Positions 39,272 to 48,608 of a stretch of DNA of 64,000 nucleotides are shown here, one piece after another. Every line of letters begins with the position of its first letter. Within the stretch, counting starts at the first letter, position 1. The notes under the pieces are model-generated. The model saw only the letters and a list, made by a program, of their open reading frames with translations. It was not told the origin of the DNA and ran no database searches. Location of the stretch: assembly GCA_947627575.1 (NCBI GenBank), contig CANQWN010000007.1, positions 45,909 through 109,908 on the forward strand. The letters are read 5' to 3'. The stretch is from an uncultured Clostridia bacterium (GTDB lineage: Bacteria > Bacillota > Clostridia > Christensenellales > Borkfalkiaceae). The position numbers and the translations under genes were made by a program.

Positions 39272-39865
39272 TTATTCTTCCGTGCCGTCCTTTTCCCCGT
39301 CGGCAACGGGGGTTGCGGGCGCTTCCTGAACCGCGGGCGAGGTTTTGCGGATTTGTATATATTCCACTTCCACGTCGGTGTTCCTGCCGAACATCTGCAC
39401 GTTTATCTTCGCCTTTTGCGCGGCGTTGTTCAGCTCGGTAACGGTGCCGGTAAACCCTTCCAGAGGTCCCGATTCCACCAAAACCTCGTCGCCGACGCCG
39501 AAATCCGCCTCGTATACGGTTTCTTCAAGCCTCATCTTGCGGATTTCCGCTTCCTTCAAAGGCTTGGGTCTGCCTTGGGGACCCACAAAGCCCGTAACGC
39601 CGCGGGTGTTGGTGACAAGATACCAAAGTTGGTTGGAATATATCATCTTTATGAACACATAGCAGGGGAACATCTTGCGCTCTACTATCTTGCGCTTTCC
39701 GTTCTTCTCTTCGATATCCTTTTCGGTGGGGATCTTTACGTCGAAGATCATATCCTGTAAGTTGTTGTTTTCTATCAACCTCTGCAGGCTGTCCTTAACC
39801 ATTATTTCGTAGCCCGAATAGGTGTGAAGGATATACCAGCAAGGCGTTGTAGTTACGTCTACCAT
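39272..39865 (-). CDS. nusG: Transcription termination/antitermination protein NusG
   Basis: WYILHTYSGYEIMVKDSLQR; C-terminal KOW VGDEVLVESGPLEGFTGTV. Confidence 0.95.
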   Translation of the reverse strand: MVDVTTTPCWYILHTYSGYEIMVKDSLQRLIENNNLQDMIFDVKIPTEKDIEEKNGKRKIVERKMFPCYVFIKMIYSNQLWYLVTNTRGVTGFVGPQGRPKPLKEAEIRKMRLEETVYEADFGVGDEVLVESGPLEGFTGTVTELNNAAQKAKINVQMFGRNTDVEVEYIQIRKTSPAVQEAPATPVADGEKDGTEE

Positions 39866-39884
39866 TAAACTGCCCCTCGATACC

Positions 39885-40127
39885 TTATTTGATACCTTCT
39901 ATTCCCGTAACCAAATCGAGAAGTTCCTTAAATCCCACGTTGATGCAGGTTACCACAACGGTAAAAACAACAACCACGACCAAAACAACGCAGGTTGCCT
40001 TTACAACTTTGGGGAAAGTGGGCCACGTAACCCTTTTCAGTTCGGAAAAAGTTTCTTTCAGCCTTCTGCCCATACGGACAAAGATATTGGGCTTTTTTTC
40101 CTTGTTTTCGTTTTTAGCTGCTGCCAT
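39885..40127 (-). CDS. secE: Preprotein translocase subunit SecE
   Basis: FSELKRVTWPTFPKVVKATCVVLVVVVVF. Confidence 0.93.
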   Translation of the reverse strand: MAAAKNENKEKKPNIFVRMGRRLKETFSELKRVTWPTFPKVVKATCVVLVVVVVFTVVVTCINVGFKELLDLVTGIEGIK

Positions 40128-40148
40128 AATGCGCCTCTTTAAGGTAAT

Positions 40149-40316
40149 TTATTTGGATTCCTTGTGTTCGGTGTGCTTTTTGCAGAAAGGGCAGTACTTT
40201 GAAATTACAAGTCTGTCGGGGTCGTTTCTCTTATTCTTATAGCTGTCGTAATTGCGATGTTTGCACTCGGTGCATTCCAATGTTATCTTCGCCCTTGTTG
40301 ATGCTTTTGCCGCCAT
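40149..40316 (-). CDS. rpmG: 50S ribosomal protein L33 (absent from ORF track, 55 aa)
   Basis: Manual translation [55 protein letters not shown]; four-Cys form. Confidence 0.95.
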   Translation of the reverse strand: MAAKASTRAKITLECTECKHRNYDSYKNKRNDPDRLVISKYCPFCKKHTEHKESK

Positions 40317-40366
40317 TTTTGAAAACTCCGTACAAAAAAATTACACCCCCGTTAGAGTGTACAGAG

Positions 40367-40395
40367 AGTTTACCACAATAAAACGGGCGTGTCAA
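40367..40395 (-). promoter_or_regulatory. Sigma-A promoter of rpmG-secE-nusG
   Basis: Minus strand TTGACA-N17-TAAACT. Confidence 0.75.
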
Positions 40396-40515
40396 CTTAT
40401 TTTTCGGATTTTTTCCGAAATTTTTACTATTAATATATATACGGCGCGCGGCGCGGGCGGCGTTTTGTGCGTGAGGATAAAAAAAGCGCGCCCCAAAGGC
40501 GCGCTTTTATAACTT

Positions 40516-40956
40516 TCAGTTCAGCTTGTTGCCGCCGTCCACCGCGAACGCGTACAATTCCTTGTCCTCGGGGAAAATGGGACCCGAAATGACGGGCAGG
40601 TTGAGGGGCGCGATAAACGCCGTAGCCGTAAGGTTTGTAACCGCGGCGCGCAGATAGGGATAAACTATCTTCGTCGCCTCTATGACGAAAGCCCTCTCCT
40701 CGGTGGTATCCTTTATGTCCTCCACTTCAAACACGCCCACCAAAGTTGCAAGTATATCGAAAGGTTTAGGTTCTTCCTCGGTGCTTTCCACCTTTACGGA
40801 AAGCGCAACGAAGTTAAGTTTATCGTTGCCGTTTACCTTGCGCACCTGACGGGAAAATTGGGGTTTTAGTTCCAGCTTGTCGGTTGCGTTAAGTTTAACG
40901 CGGTTGATTTTGAAGTTAAGTTCTTCCGCGGTAATTCCTTTAAAATCAATTTTCAT
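40516..40956 (-). CDS. SecB-like (DUF1149-type) protein-export chaperone homolog
   Basis: GVFEVEDIKD...IVYPYLRAAVTNLTATAFIAPLNLPVISGPIF resembles SecB core LFPYARECISSLV..PPLNLAPINF. Confidence 0.6.
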   Translation of the reverse strand: MKIDFKGITAEELNFKINRVKLNATDKLELKPQFSRQVRKVNGNDKLNFVALSVKVESTEEEPKPFDILATLVGVFEVEDIKDTTEERAFVIEATKIVYPYLRAAVTNLTATAFIAPLNLPVISGPIFPEDKELYAFAVDGGNKLN

Positions 40957-40977
40957 CTTAAAATTCCTCCGCTTTTT

Positions 40978-41006
40978 ATTATAACCGTAATTTACCCGCT
41001 TGTCAA
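40978..41006 (-). promoter_or_regulatory. Perfect sigma-A promoter of SecB-like gene
   Basis: Minus strand TTGACA-N17-TATAAT. Confidence 0.85.
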
Positions 41007-41050
41007 TAAATGATTCGGGCGGCGTAAAAATTATTGCTTAAATTTTTAAG

Positions 41051-42871
41051 ATGGATTATAATTATCAGCGTAATATGAACGTAGATATCCAAAAACTTAA
41101 AAACATTTTGCTTTCCTGCGAAAAGCCCGCGCGTTACGTGGGCGGGGAATACGGCGCGCCCGCGCTTAAAGAAAGCGGGTTCCTCTTCTGCCTGTGCTTC
41201 CCCGATTTATACGAAGTGGGCACAAGCAACCTCGGGATAAAGATCGTTGCGGAAAGCGTAAACGCCCGCGGATATACCGCGGATTTTTGCTACGCGCCGT
41301 ACAGGGACTTCGGCGCCGCGCTGAAAGCCGCGGGGATACCGCTGTATTCGCTGGGGCTGAAAAAGCCGCTTGCGGAATTTGATATGTTAGGCTTTTCGCT
41401 GCAATTCGAGCTGTGCTACACAAACGTGCTGTATATGCTTGATCTGGCGGGGATACCCCTTTTGCGCAAGGACAGAGAGGGCGGAAAATATCCGCTGATT
41501 GCGCTGGGCGGACCCTGCGCCGTCAACCCCGAACCCCTTGCCGACTTTGCCGACATAGTTTTTGTGGGCGACGGGGAAGAAACCGACGCGCTTGTGGGCG
41601 AGGCGTACGTAAGGTGCGGCGGCGCAAACGAAAAGTTTTACGACGAAATATCGCGCATAGACGGGGTATACCTCCCCTCCCGCACCGCCGTGAATTATTC
41701 GCCCGACGGGAAGATAACTTCGTTCGGCGGGACGACGCGGGTAAAAAAGGCGATTGTGAAAAATCTCGACGGGGCGGTGTTCCCCGAAAAAATATGCGTG
41801 CCCAACTGCGAAAGCGTGCACGACCGCGCCGTGATTGAGGTTATGCGCGGCTGTTACCGCGGGTGCAGGTTCTGTCAGGCGGGCTTTATCTACCGCCCCG
41901 TGCGCGCCCGTTCCGTGCAGACGCTTACAAGGCAGGCTTGCGCCCTTATCAAAAACACGGGCTACGGGGAAGTAAGCCTGAATTCCCTTTCCACGGGCGA
42001 TTATCCGCACCTGAAAGAATTGCTGAAAAGCCTTAAAGCGCAATTGCCGGGCGACGTTACGCTTGCCCTGCCCTCTCTGCGCGCGGACAGCTTCGAGGGG
42101 GATTTCACGCAGGACGCAAGGCGTATTTCTCTTACCTTTGCGCCCGAAGCGGGCACGCAACGCCTGCGCGACGCAATAAACAAGGACATCACCGAAGAGG
42201 AAATTTTAAAAGCCGCCGAAAGCGCGTTCGACGCGGGATATTCCGCGGTGAAATTGTATTTTATGTTGGGATTGCCAACCGAAACGGACGAGGATATAGC
42301 GGGCATAAACGACATATGCGCGAAGATAAAAGGGCTGTATAACAAACAGAAGCGCGCAAAGCCTTTGCGCATTTCGGTATCCTGCGCGACGTTTATCCCA
42401 AAGCCGTTTACCCCCTTCCAATGGGAAAAGCAGTGCGGCGAAGAGGAAATTACGCGCAAGCTGGACGTGCTGAAACGCACTTTGAAAGTGAAAGGCGTTA
42501 CGTTAAGCTGGTCCGATAACTTTGCCGCAAAGCTGGAGGCGGTGTTCGCCCGCGGCGACAGAAAACTATCAAAAGTGCTTTGCCGCGCCTATGAAAACGG
42601 TTGCATCTTCGACGGATGGGACAAGGAATTCAACCGCGCGGGCTGGCAAAAGGCGTTTGACGAGACGGGCGTGCGCCCCGACGAATACACCCGCGAATGG
42701 GACGAAAACGAAATATTGCCGTGGGACATAATAGACGTGGGCGTGGACAAAAAATTTTTTGCGGAAGAGCGGAAACGCGCCTACGGCGGCAAAGTGACGG
42801 GCAGTTGCCTGCAATCCTGCAAAGGGTGCGGGTTACAGAAAGTATGCCCCGCCGCGGGAGGCGAAAAATGA
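41051..42871 (+). CDS. TIGR03960-type radical SAM protein (start may be 41075)
   Basis: EKPARYVGGEYGAPALK, VMRGCYRGCRFCQAGFIYRPVRARS (CxxxCxxC), PTETDEDI. Confidence 0.92.
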   Translation: MDYNYQRNMNVDIQKLKNILLSCEKPARYVGGEYGAPALKESGFLFCLCFPDLYEVGTSNLGIKIVAESVNARGYTADFCYAPYRDFGAALKAAGIPLYSLGLKKPLAEFDMLGFSLQFELCYTNVLYMLDLAGIPLLRKDREGGKYPLIALGGPCAVNPEPLADFADIVFVGDGEETDALVGEAYVRCGGANEKFYDEISRIDGVYLPSRTAVNYSPDGKITSFGGTTRVKKAIVKNLDGAVFPEKICVPNCESVHDRAVIEVMRGCYRGCRFCQAGFIYRPVRARSVQTLTRQACALIKNTGYGEVSLNSLSTGDYPHLKELLKSLKAQLPGDVTLALPSLRADSFEGDFTQDARRISLTFAPEAGTQRLRDAINKDITEEEILKAAESAFDAGYSAVKLYFMLGLPTETDEDIAGINDICAKIKGLYNKQKRAKPLRISVSCATFIPKPFTPFQWEKQCGEEEITRKLDVLKRTLKVKGVTLSWSDNFAAKLEAVFARGDRKLSKVLCRAYENGCIFDGWDKEFNRAGWQKAFDETGVRPDEYTREWDENEILPWDIIDVGVDKKFFAEERKRAYGGKVTGSCLQSCKGCGLQKVCPAAGGEK

Positions 42872-43458
42872 TAGCTTTCAGATATTCCAAAACGGATGAA
42901 GCGATATACCTTTCCCACCTCGACCTTTTAAGGCACGTGGACAGAACTTTGCGCCGCGCGGGGATAAAGGTTAATTTAAGCGAAGGTTTTCACAGGCACC
43001 CCAAAATTTTTTTGAACAATCCCCTGCCCCTCGGCGTGGGGTCTGTCGCCGAATACGGCGCCGCGGACTGCGAATACGGCGGAAACTTTGCCGAAGCGTT
43101 TAACGCCGCGTCCCCCGCGGGGATAAAATGTTTAAGCTATGTAAAGACGGACAAAAACCCCAACTTCGCAAACACGATAGAATACTGCGGCTACACCTGC
43201 GGGGGGATAACCCCCTTTTGCGTTGAAAAGTTTTTAGGTGAAAAAAGCGTGACGATAACCGATATGCGCGGGCGGGAAACGGATATCATCCCGAAAATAG
43301 TTAAGCTGGAATTTACGCAAAGCGGGCTTTATTTCGAGCTTAAATGCGGCACGGAAAATTTGCGTCCGGACCTTTTTTGCCGCTTTCTGGAAGCGCGCTT
43401 CGGCGGAAAAGCCGTAAATCTTTTGAAAATACGGGCGTTCGGGCAAAACGTTTTTTAA
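42868..43458 (+). CDS. TIGR03936/DUF2344 radical-SAM-associated protein
   Basis: MIAFRYSKTDEAIYLSHLDLLRHVDRTLRRAGIKVNLSEGFHRHPKI; ATGA overlap with upstream gene. Confidence 0.88.
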   Translation: MIAFRYSKTDEAIYLSHLDLLRHVDRTLRRAGIKVNLSEGFHRHPKIFLNNPLPLGVGSVAEYGAADCEYGGNFAEAFNAASPAGIKCLSYVKTDKNPNFANTIEYCGYTCGGITPFCVEKFLGEKSVTITDMRGRETDIIPKIVKLEFTQSGLYFELKCGTENLRPDLFCRFLEARFGGKAVNLLKIRAFGQNVF

Positions 43459-43528
43459 GCAAAAAAATACCCGCGCCGCAGGGGCCCGGGTATGATAAGT
43501 TTGCGGTATGCGTAAAGCGCGCCGCGGC

Positions 43529-43966
43529 TTAAAGATAAGTTTTCAGTTTTTCTTCAAAACTTTCTTCAAGCGTTATAAGTTCGGTAAGAAGTTTTTTCAC
43601 TTCGCCGTCCATTGTCTTTTCGCCGTCGGAAAGGGAAGTTTTAAGGCAAGTAAGCCCCGTAACCGTGCCCTTTATCATCATTTCCGCAATATGTTGCGCG
43701 GAATTATCCGCAACGGTGTTCATCTTTATCGCCATATTCATCATGGCTTTTTTTACGGCTCCCGGTTCTTTCAGGTCAAGCCCGTATTTTTTTGCAAGTT
43801 GCGCCGCTTCGCCGCATATCCGCTCGTATTCCTCGTGTTCGCGCATTATCTCTTCGCGTATCGCGGAATCCTCTATCTGCGGCATTATGTCTGAAATGGA
43901 CGTAAGGGCAAGCTGTGCGTTGCGGTAAATTTCGGCGAGTATTTCGCTGTCTGATTTAATTTCCAT
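43529..43966 (-). CDS. Hypothetical helical protein
   Basis: MEIKSDSEILAEIYRNAQLALTSISDIMPQIEDSAIREEIMREHEEYERI; all-alpha composition. Confidence 0.7.
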   Translation of the reverse strand: MEIKSDSEILAEIYRNAQLALTSISDIMPQIEDSAIREEIMREHEEYERICGEAAQLAKKYGLDLKEPGAVKKAMMNMAIKMNTVADNSAQHIAEMMIKGTVTGLTCLKTSLSDGEKTMDGEVKKLLTELITLEESFEEKLKTYL

Positions 43967-44171
43967 ATCATCCCCCTTTTTATAAGTTTGCCGCCGCGCC
44001 CGCAAATTATACGAAGTATAAATTATTTAACCCGAAAAACGCTTGACTTATCCTCTTTGTTGTGTTAAATTAAATGTCGAGCCGCTCGGAACGGGCTTTT
44101 TAAACGCGCATTGCGCTGCCTATCCCTTTGGGTAATTGTATCCGGCGAGACTGGTTAGAGGAGGTATTTTT

Positions 44172-44540
44172 ATGTACGCTATTTTTGAAAACGGCAGCAA
44201 ACAGTACAAAGCGGAGATCGGCAACGTGATCAAAGTGGAAAAACTTGACGCCGCCGTAGGCACCACCGTTTCTTTCCCCGTCATCCTTATTGCCGACGAA
44301 AAGGGTATAAAGGCAGGCGCGGAAGTTGCAAGCGCGAGGGTTACCGCAGAGGTCGTTTCGCAGGGCAAGGACAAGAAGATAATCGTCTTCAAGTACAAAG
44401 CCAAAAAGAACGAACGCAAGAAGCAGGGTCACAGGCAGCCCTACACCCAAATCAAAGTAACTGCAATCGGCGCGCCCGCGGCGAAGAAAGCCGCAACGAA
44501 GGCGAAGAAAGCCGAAGCCGAAGATAAAAAGGAGGACTAA
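44172..44540 (+). CDS. rplU: 50S ribosomal protein L21
   Basis: [34 protein letters not shown]. Confidence 0.95.
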   Translation: MYAIFENGSKQYKAEIGNVIKVEKLDAAVGTTVSFPVILIADEKGIKAGAEVASARVTAEVVSQGKDKKIIVFKYKAKKNERKKQGHRQPYTQIKVTAIGAPAAKKAATKAKKAEAEDKKED

Positions 44541-44541
44541 T

Positions 44542-44820
44542 ATGTTTTTTATAAGTTTATTTGCGCATAAAAAAGGTACCGGTTCCTCGCACAACGGCAG
44601 GGACAGCGAAGCCAAAAGATTGGGCGTAAAACGTTCCGACGGGCAGTTCGTGCTTGCCGGAAACATACTTGTAAGACAGCGCGGCAGCAAGTTTAAGGCA
44701 GGCAGCGGCGTTGGTATGGGCAAGGACGATACGCTGTTTGCATTGGTAGACGGAACGGTACGTTTTGAAAGAGTAGGCAAAGACGGTAAGCAGGTTTGCG
44801 TATATCCCGTCGCGGAATAA
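44542..44820 (+). CDS. rpmA: 50S ribosomal protein L27 with N-terminal extension
   Basis: [31 protein letters not shown]. Confidence 0.96.
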   Translation: MFFISLFAHKKGTGSSHNGRDSEAKRLGVKRSDGQFVLAGNILVRQRGSKFKAGSGVGMGKDDTLFALVDGTVRFERVGKDGKQVCVYPVAE

Positions 44821-44866
44821 AAAAACAAAGGGCTTTTTCAAGCCCTTATTTTTTTGAGGTGAATAT

Positions 44867-45367
44867 ATGTTGAAAGTTTCGCCTTTGAAAGACGAAACCC
44901 TGCCGCTGTTCACCGCCCTGTTCAAGGCGTATTACGCCGAACTCGGCTGTGAGGACGACGCGGAGACGGTGGTTGAAGATTACGTTGTGCCGGATTTGCT
45001 GGCGGGGCTTTTGCGCGTGGACGTTGTAGAGGACGACGGCGCGCCCGCGGGGTTTGTGATTTACCAGCGCGACGAAATAGACAACGATTGGAACTTTAAG
45101 GAGGGCTGGGGCGACATACGTGAAATTTACGTACACCCCTCCTTCCGCCGTAAAGGTTTGGGCAGGTTTTTGCTTTACACCGCCGAAATGCGGTTGGACG
45201 AAAGCGGAACCGAAAGGGCGTATTGCCTGCCCACCCCCTCCGCCCTGCCCTTTTTTAAGGCGTGCGGATATGCCGACTGCGGCGAATACGACGAAGAGAC
45301 AGATTGCCCCGTATATATAAAGCCGTCGCTGAAAAACGGCTGTGGGGAACGCAAAGCGCGCAAATAA
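44867..45367 (+). CDS. GNAT family N-acetyltransferase
   Basis: EIYVHPSFRRKGLGRFLLYTAEM acetyl-CoA binding motif. Confidence 0.9.
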   Translation: MLKVSPLKDETLPLFTALFKAYYAELGCEDDAETVVEDYVVPDLLAGLLRVDVVEDDGAPAGFVIYQRDEIDNDWNFKEGWGDIREIYVHPSFRRKGLGRFLLYTAEMRLDESGTERAYCLPTPSALPFFKACGYADCGEYDEETDCPVYIKPSLKNGCGERKARK

Positions 45368-45396
45368 AAACTTTTGAAAAGTTTTTATTTGCGCGC
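45356..45396. terminator. 41-nt perfect palindrome / terminator overlapping GNAT stop codon
   Basis: GCGCGCAAATAAAAACTTTT-G-AAAAGTTTTTATTTGCGCGC then CGTTTTTT. Confidence 0.85.
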
Positions 45397-45487
45397 CGTT
45401 TTTTATCTAAATTTTTCATACGCTTGATTTTAGTTTACCTTTATTATATAATTAAAGAAAAGAGCGCTGTCTCACGGAAAGATTTAT

Positions 45488-47017
45488 ATGAGAAAAATTC
45501 TTTTGTTTATTTTTGCCGCCGTGTTTATAACCGCGGCGGGGATATGCCTGTCGGCTTGCTTTTTGGGCTCCTGCTTTGTTTCGGCTTGTTCCGGTTGCGC
45601 GGAAGACTGCCGCCACACCATGGGTTGCAAAAGCTGTAAAAGCGGGCACACGCATAACTATGAATACGAATTGGCTATCGAACCCACTTGCACAAGCGGC
45701 GGGCAGATAAAAGCTGCCTGCGATTGCGGCAGTACTTATACCGAGGACCTGCCGCCGTTGGGGCACCAACCCGGCAAACTGCTGGATTCCAAACAACCCA
45801 CCTGCACCGAAGAAGGGTACGAGAAATACACCTGCTCGCGGTGCAACAAACAGTACCGCGTAACATTGCAGAGGCAACACAACATAGTTGAAGACCCCGA
45901 AGTGCCCGCCACCTGCGAACACGGGGGTATGTCGGCGGGTTCGCACTGTTCGGAATGCGGGCTTGAAATAGTGCACCGCACAACCTATCCCGCCCTTCCG
46001 CACAACACCACTGTTACCGCGCCGGGTAAAGCGGCGGGCTGCCTTGAAGCGGGCTTACAGCCCACGCTGTATTGCAGTTCCTGCCACAAAACTTTCGGCG
46101 GCGAAGTTATACCCGCCACGGGACATTCCGACGAAGACAACGACGGCTATTGCGACGCGTGCGGCACGCTTGCAAACGATAACGCCACGCCCATAGACGA
46201 CATAGCGGGGTTGCTTGCGGTTGCGGACAATCCCGGCGGAACGTACATCCTCGAAGGCGATATTTCAATTGCCGGCAGGGAATGGACGCCCATCGGCGAC
46301 GAAGAAACGCCGTTTACGGGCAAATTCTTCGGCAACGGGCACACCATAAGCGGACTTACGATGACGGTGAACGGCAATTTGGGCAAAGTAAACTGCGGGC
46401 TGTTCGGCAAAAACGACGGCGCGATAGTGGGTTTGAAACTTAAAGACGTGCGGATAATATGCAACACCGCGTCGGGCAGTATCGGCGGCATTGCGGGCAT
46501 AAACGCGGGCGCCGTTTCCGAATGTACGGTAACCAACTTCCTGATAGATCAAAGCTGGAACGAACACATAGAAGCGGATATAAGAACCAACATAGACGTA
46601 AGCAGAAGCCCGGATATGTCCATAGGCGCGATTGCGGGCGTAAATAAAGGCAAGATAAGCGGCTGTATGTCGGATATCTTTTCGATACTGAACAACTATG
46701 AACAGATATACAGCATACACGACGCAATGATAATGGACAGCTACAGCTTTATAGTAAACGCCAAAATAAGCGTTGGCTGTATTGCGGGCGCAAACGAGGG
46801 CGAAGTTAAAGGTTGCAGTAACACCGGCGGGCGCGAAGCGGTATTCACCGTGGGCGCACAAAAGAACGGCGGCAAATGCGAATCCAACGTAACCGCATAT
46901 ATAGGCGGAATTGTGGGAAGCGGAAACGCGCCCGAGGAATGTAACGATTTGGGGCTTACCGTACAGCAGATAGTAAAATCCGGCGGCAGAATTACGGTAA
47001 CCGACTATAAAAATTAA
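45488..47017 (+). CDS. Surface lipoprotein with Cys-pair repeats and GLUG-like motifs
   Basis: LSAC lipobox; PTCTEEGYEKYTCSRC-type repeats; GLFGKNDGAIVGLKLKDVRI..GSIGGIAGINAGAVSEC. Confidence 0.82.
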   Translation: MRKILLFIFAAVFITAAGICLSACFLGSCFVSACSGCAEDCRHTMGCKSCKSGHTHNYEYELAIEPTCTSGGQIKAACDCGSTYTEDLPPLGHQPGKLLDSKQPTCTEEGYEKYTCSRCNKQYRVTLQRQHNIVEDPEVPATCEHGGMSAGSHCSECGLEIVHRTTYPALPHNTTVTAPGKAAGCLEAGLQPTLYCSSCHKTFGGEVIPATGHSDEDNDGYCDACGTLANDNATPIDDIAGLLAVADNPGGTYILEGDISIAGREWTPIGDEETPFTGKFFGNGHTISGLTMTVNGNLGKVNCGLFGKNDGAIVGLKLKDVRIICNTASGSIGGIAGINAGAVSECTVTNFLIDQSWNEHIEADIRTNIDVSRSPDMSIGAIAGVNKGKISGCMSDIFSILNNYEQIYSIHDAMIMDSYSFIVNAKISVGCIAGANEGEVKGCSNTGGREAVFTVGAQKNGGKCESNVTAYIGGIVGSGNAPEECNDLGLTVQQIVKSGGRITVTDYKN

Positions 47018-47029
47018 GGAGGCGGCGAT

Positions 47030-48553
47030 ATGAAAAAATATATTATTGCATTGATAGCTGTTATGTCGGTTGCGTTATGCGTTGCCTTCGGCGTAGGGTG
47101 CGGCGGCTGTAAGAATAAAAACAGCCGTTCAAAATGCGACCACAATTGGGTTGTAATCTATTCCGGCGCATCCTGCCACCGTACGGAAACAATGTATTGC
47201 ACAAAATGCCTTACCGTAAGCACATACGTAGATTATGACGCTTCGTTTGAAGAGCACTACTGCCTGCCCGAGGACGAGAACATAAAATACCTTTACGAAT
47301 TGCCCGGGCACACGTTGGGGAACAATATCGAAAACGCGGTGTGCTATTACTGCAACCAAAGAATTTCACCCGACGATAAATTGGTGAACCACGATTACAA
47401 AAAGGCGGTTATACCCGAAATACCCGCCACCTGCTATTCCGAGGGCAAAACGGCGATAGAATACTGCGAAATTTGCGGCTTTATAAGAAGCGGCGGCGAA
47501 GTTATACCCAAAGCGGAACACGATACCGAAATTACAAAGCCGGCTGTTCCGCCCACCTGCACGGAAGAGGGAAAAACCGAGGAGATAGCCTGCAAAACGT
47601 GCGGCTATGTGCAAAAATCTCAACAGGCTGTGCCGCCCACGGGGCACAAAGATTTGGATCAGGATCTGAAATGCGACGTATGCGAAGCGGAAATAGAAGT
47701 GCAATTTACCGAAATACACAACGCCGCCCAACTGCAAGCCATAAACGATAATTTAAGCGGAAGCTATATAATAGCCGAAAACATTTCGCTTTCCGGCGTA
47801 GAGTGGACGCCCATAGGTTTGAACGGCAGATCGTTCTGCGGCAGGCTGTACTCGCGGGAAGGCGTTACGATAAGCGGCTTGAATTATTCCTCAAACGCAG
47901 GCTTCGGCAGCGGTTACATAGGCTTGTTTGCGCGAAACTGCGGCGTTATAGACGGCGTTACGCTTACCGATTCCACCCTTACGCTTACCAACGGCGCGGG
48001 CGCGGTAGGCGGATTGGTGGGTCTTAACAACGGGGTTATACGCAACTGCAAAGTGGAAAACCTCACCGTATCCCACTCCTATTCGGAATCTCTTACGACA
48101 AGCAACGCCTCGGATACTGTCAACCGCAACGTACAAATTTCCATAGGCAGTATAACGGGCGAAAACAACGGCACGGTTTCGGGTTGCGAAAGCGCAAACC
48201 TGCAAATAACCGCCGAATATATCACAACCTTTAATTGGACGGGTTTCCTGACGGGATTTGACACGGGGCTTAAAGTTTACGTTTCCCTGAACGCCGGTAG
48301 CGACGTGGGGCTTAACAACGGCACGGTTTCGGGTTGCGTTTCAACGGCGGCAGGCACGCTTAACGTGTCGGCAAGAGGAAATGAATCCGGAGGCGTTCAA
48401 GACCGTGTCGCTTCAAACGTTTCGGCGCACATAGGCAAAAACGTTGGCGAGGGCAACGCCGCCGTGGACAGCGACGGTCAGCTTTGGAACGCCACGAGGA
48501 CGGAAGGCAATAACGGGCAGATAGGTTTAAACGGCGATTACGTGAAAAATTGA
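47030..48553 (+). CDS. Surface lipoprotein, tandem paralogue of preceding gene
   Basis: Same architecture: PTCTEEGKTEEIACKTCGYVQ; GLFARNCGVIDGVTLTDSTL..GAVGGLVGLNNGVIRNC. Confidence 0.82.
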   Translation: MKKYIIALIAVMSVALCVAFGVGCGGCKNKNSRSKCDHNWVVIYSGASCHRTETMYCTKCLTVSTYVDYDASFEEHYCLPEDENIKYLYELPGHTLGNNIENAVCYYCNQRISPDDKLVNHDYKKAVIPEIPATCYSEGKTAIEYCEICGFIRSGGEVIPKAEHDTEITKPAVPPTCTEEGKTEEIACKTCGYVQKSQQAVPPTGHKDLDQDLKCDVCEAEIEVQFTEIHNAAQLQAINDNLSGSYIIAENISLSGVEWTPIGLNGRSFCGRLYSREGVTISGLNYSSNAGFGSGYIGLFARNCGVIDGVTLTDSTLTLTNGAGAVGGLVGLNNGVIRNCKVENLTVSHSYSESLTTSNASDTVNRNVQISIGSITGENNGTVSGCESANLQITAEYITTFNWTGFLTGFDTGLKVYVSLNAGSDVGLNNGTVSGCVSTAAGTLNVSARGNESGGVQDRVASNVSAHIGKNVGEGNAAVDSDGQLWNATRTEGNNGQIGLNGDYVKN

Positions 48554-48563
48554 TTTTGCGGCG

Positions 48564-48598
48564 CATAAAAAAGGCGGCTTTTCAGCCGCCTTTTTGTT
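48564..48598. terminator. Bidirectional terminator
   Basis: AAAAAAGGCGGCTTTTCAGCCGCCTTTTT. Confidence 0.85.
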
Positions 48599-48608
48599 TT
48601 GCGAATTT

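Noticed and set aside
44100-44828. 242-aa minus-strand ORF
   Set aside because: Antisense to rplU/rpmA
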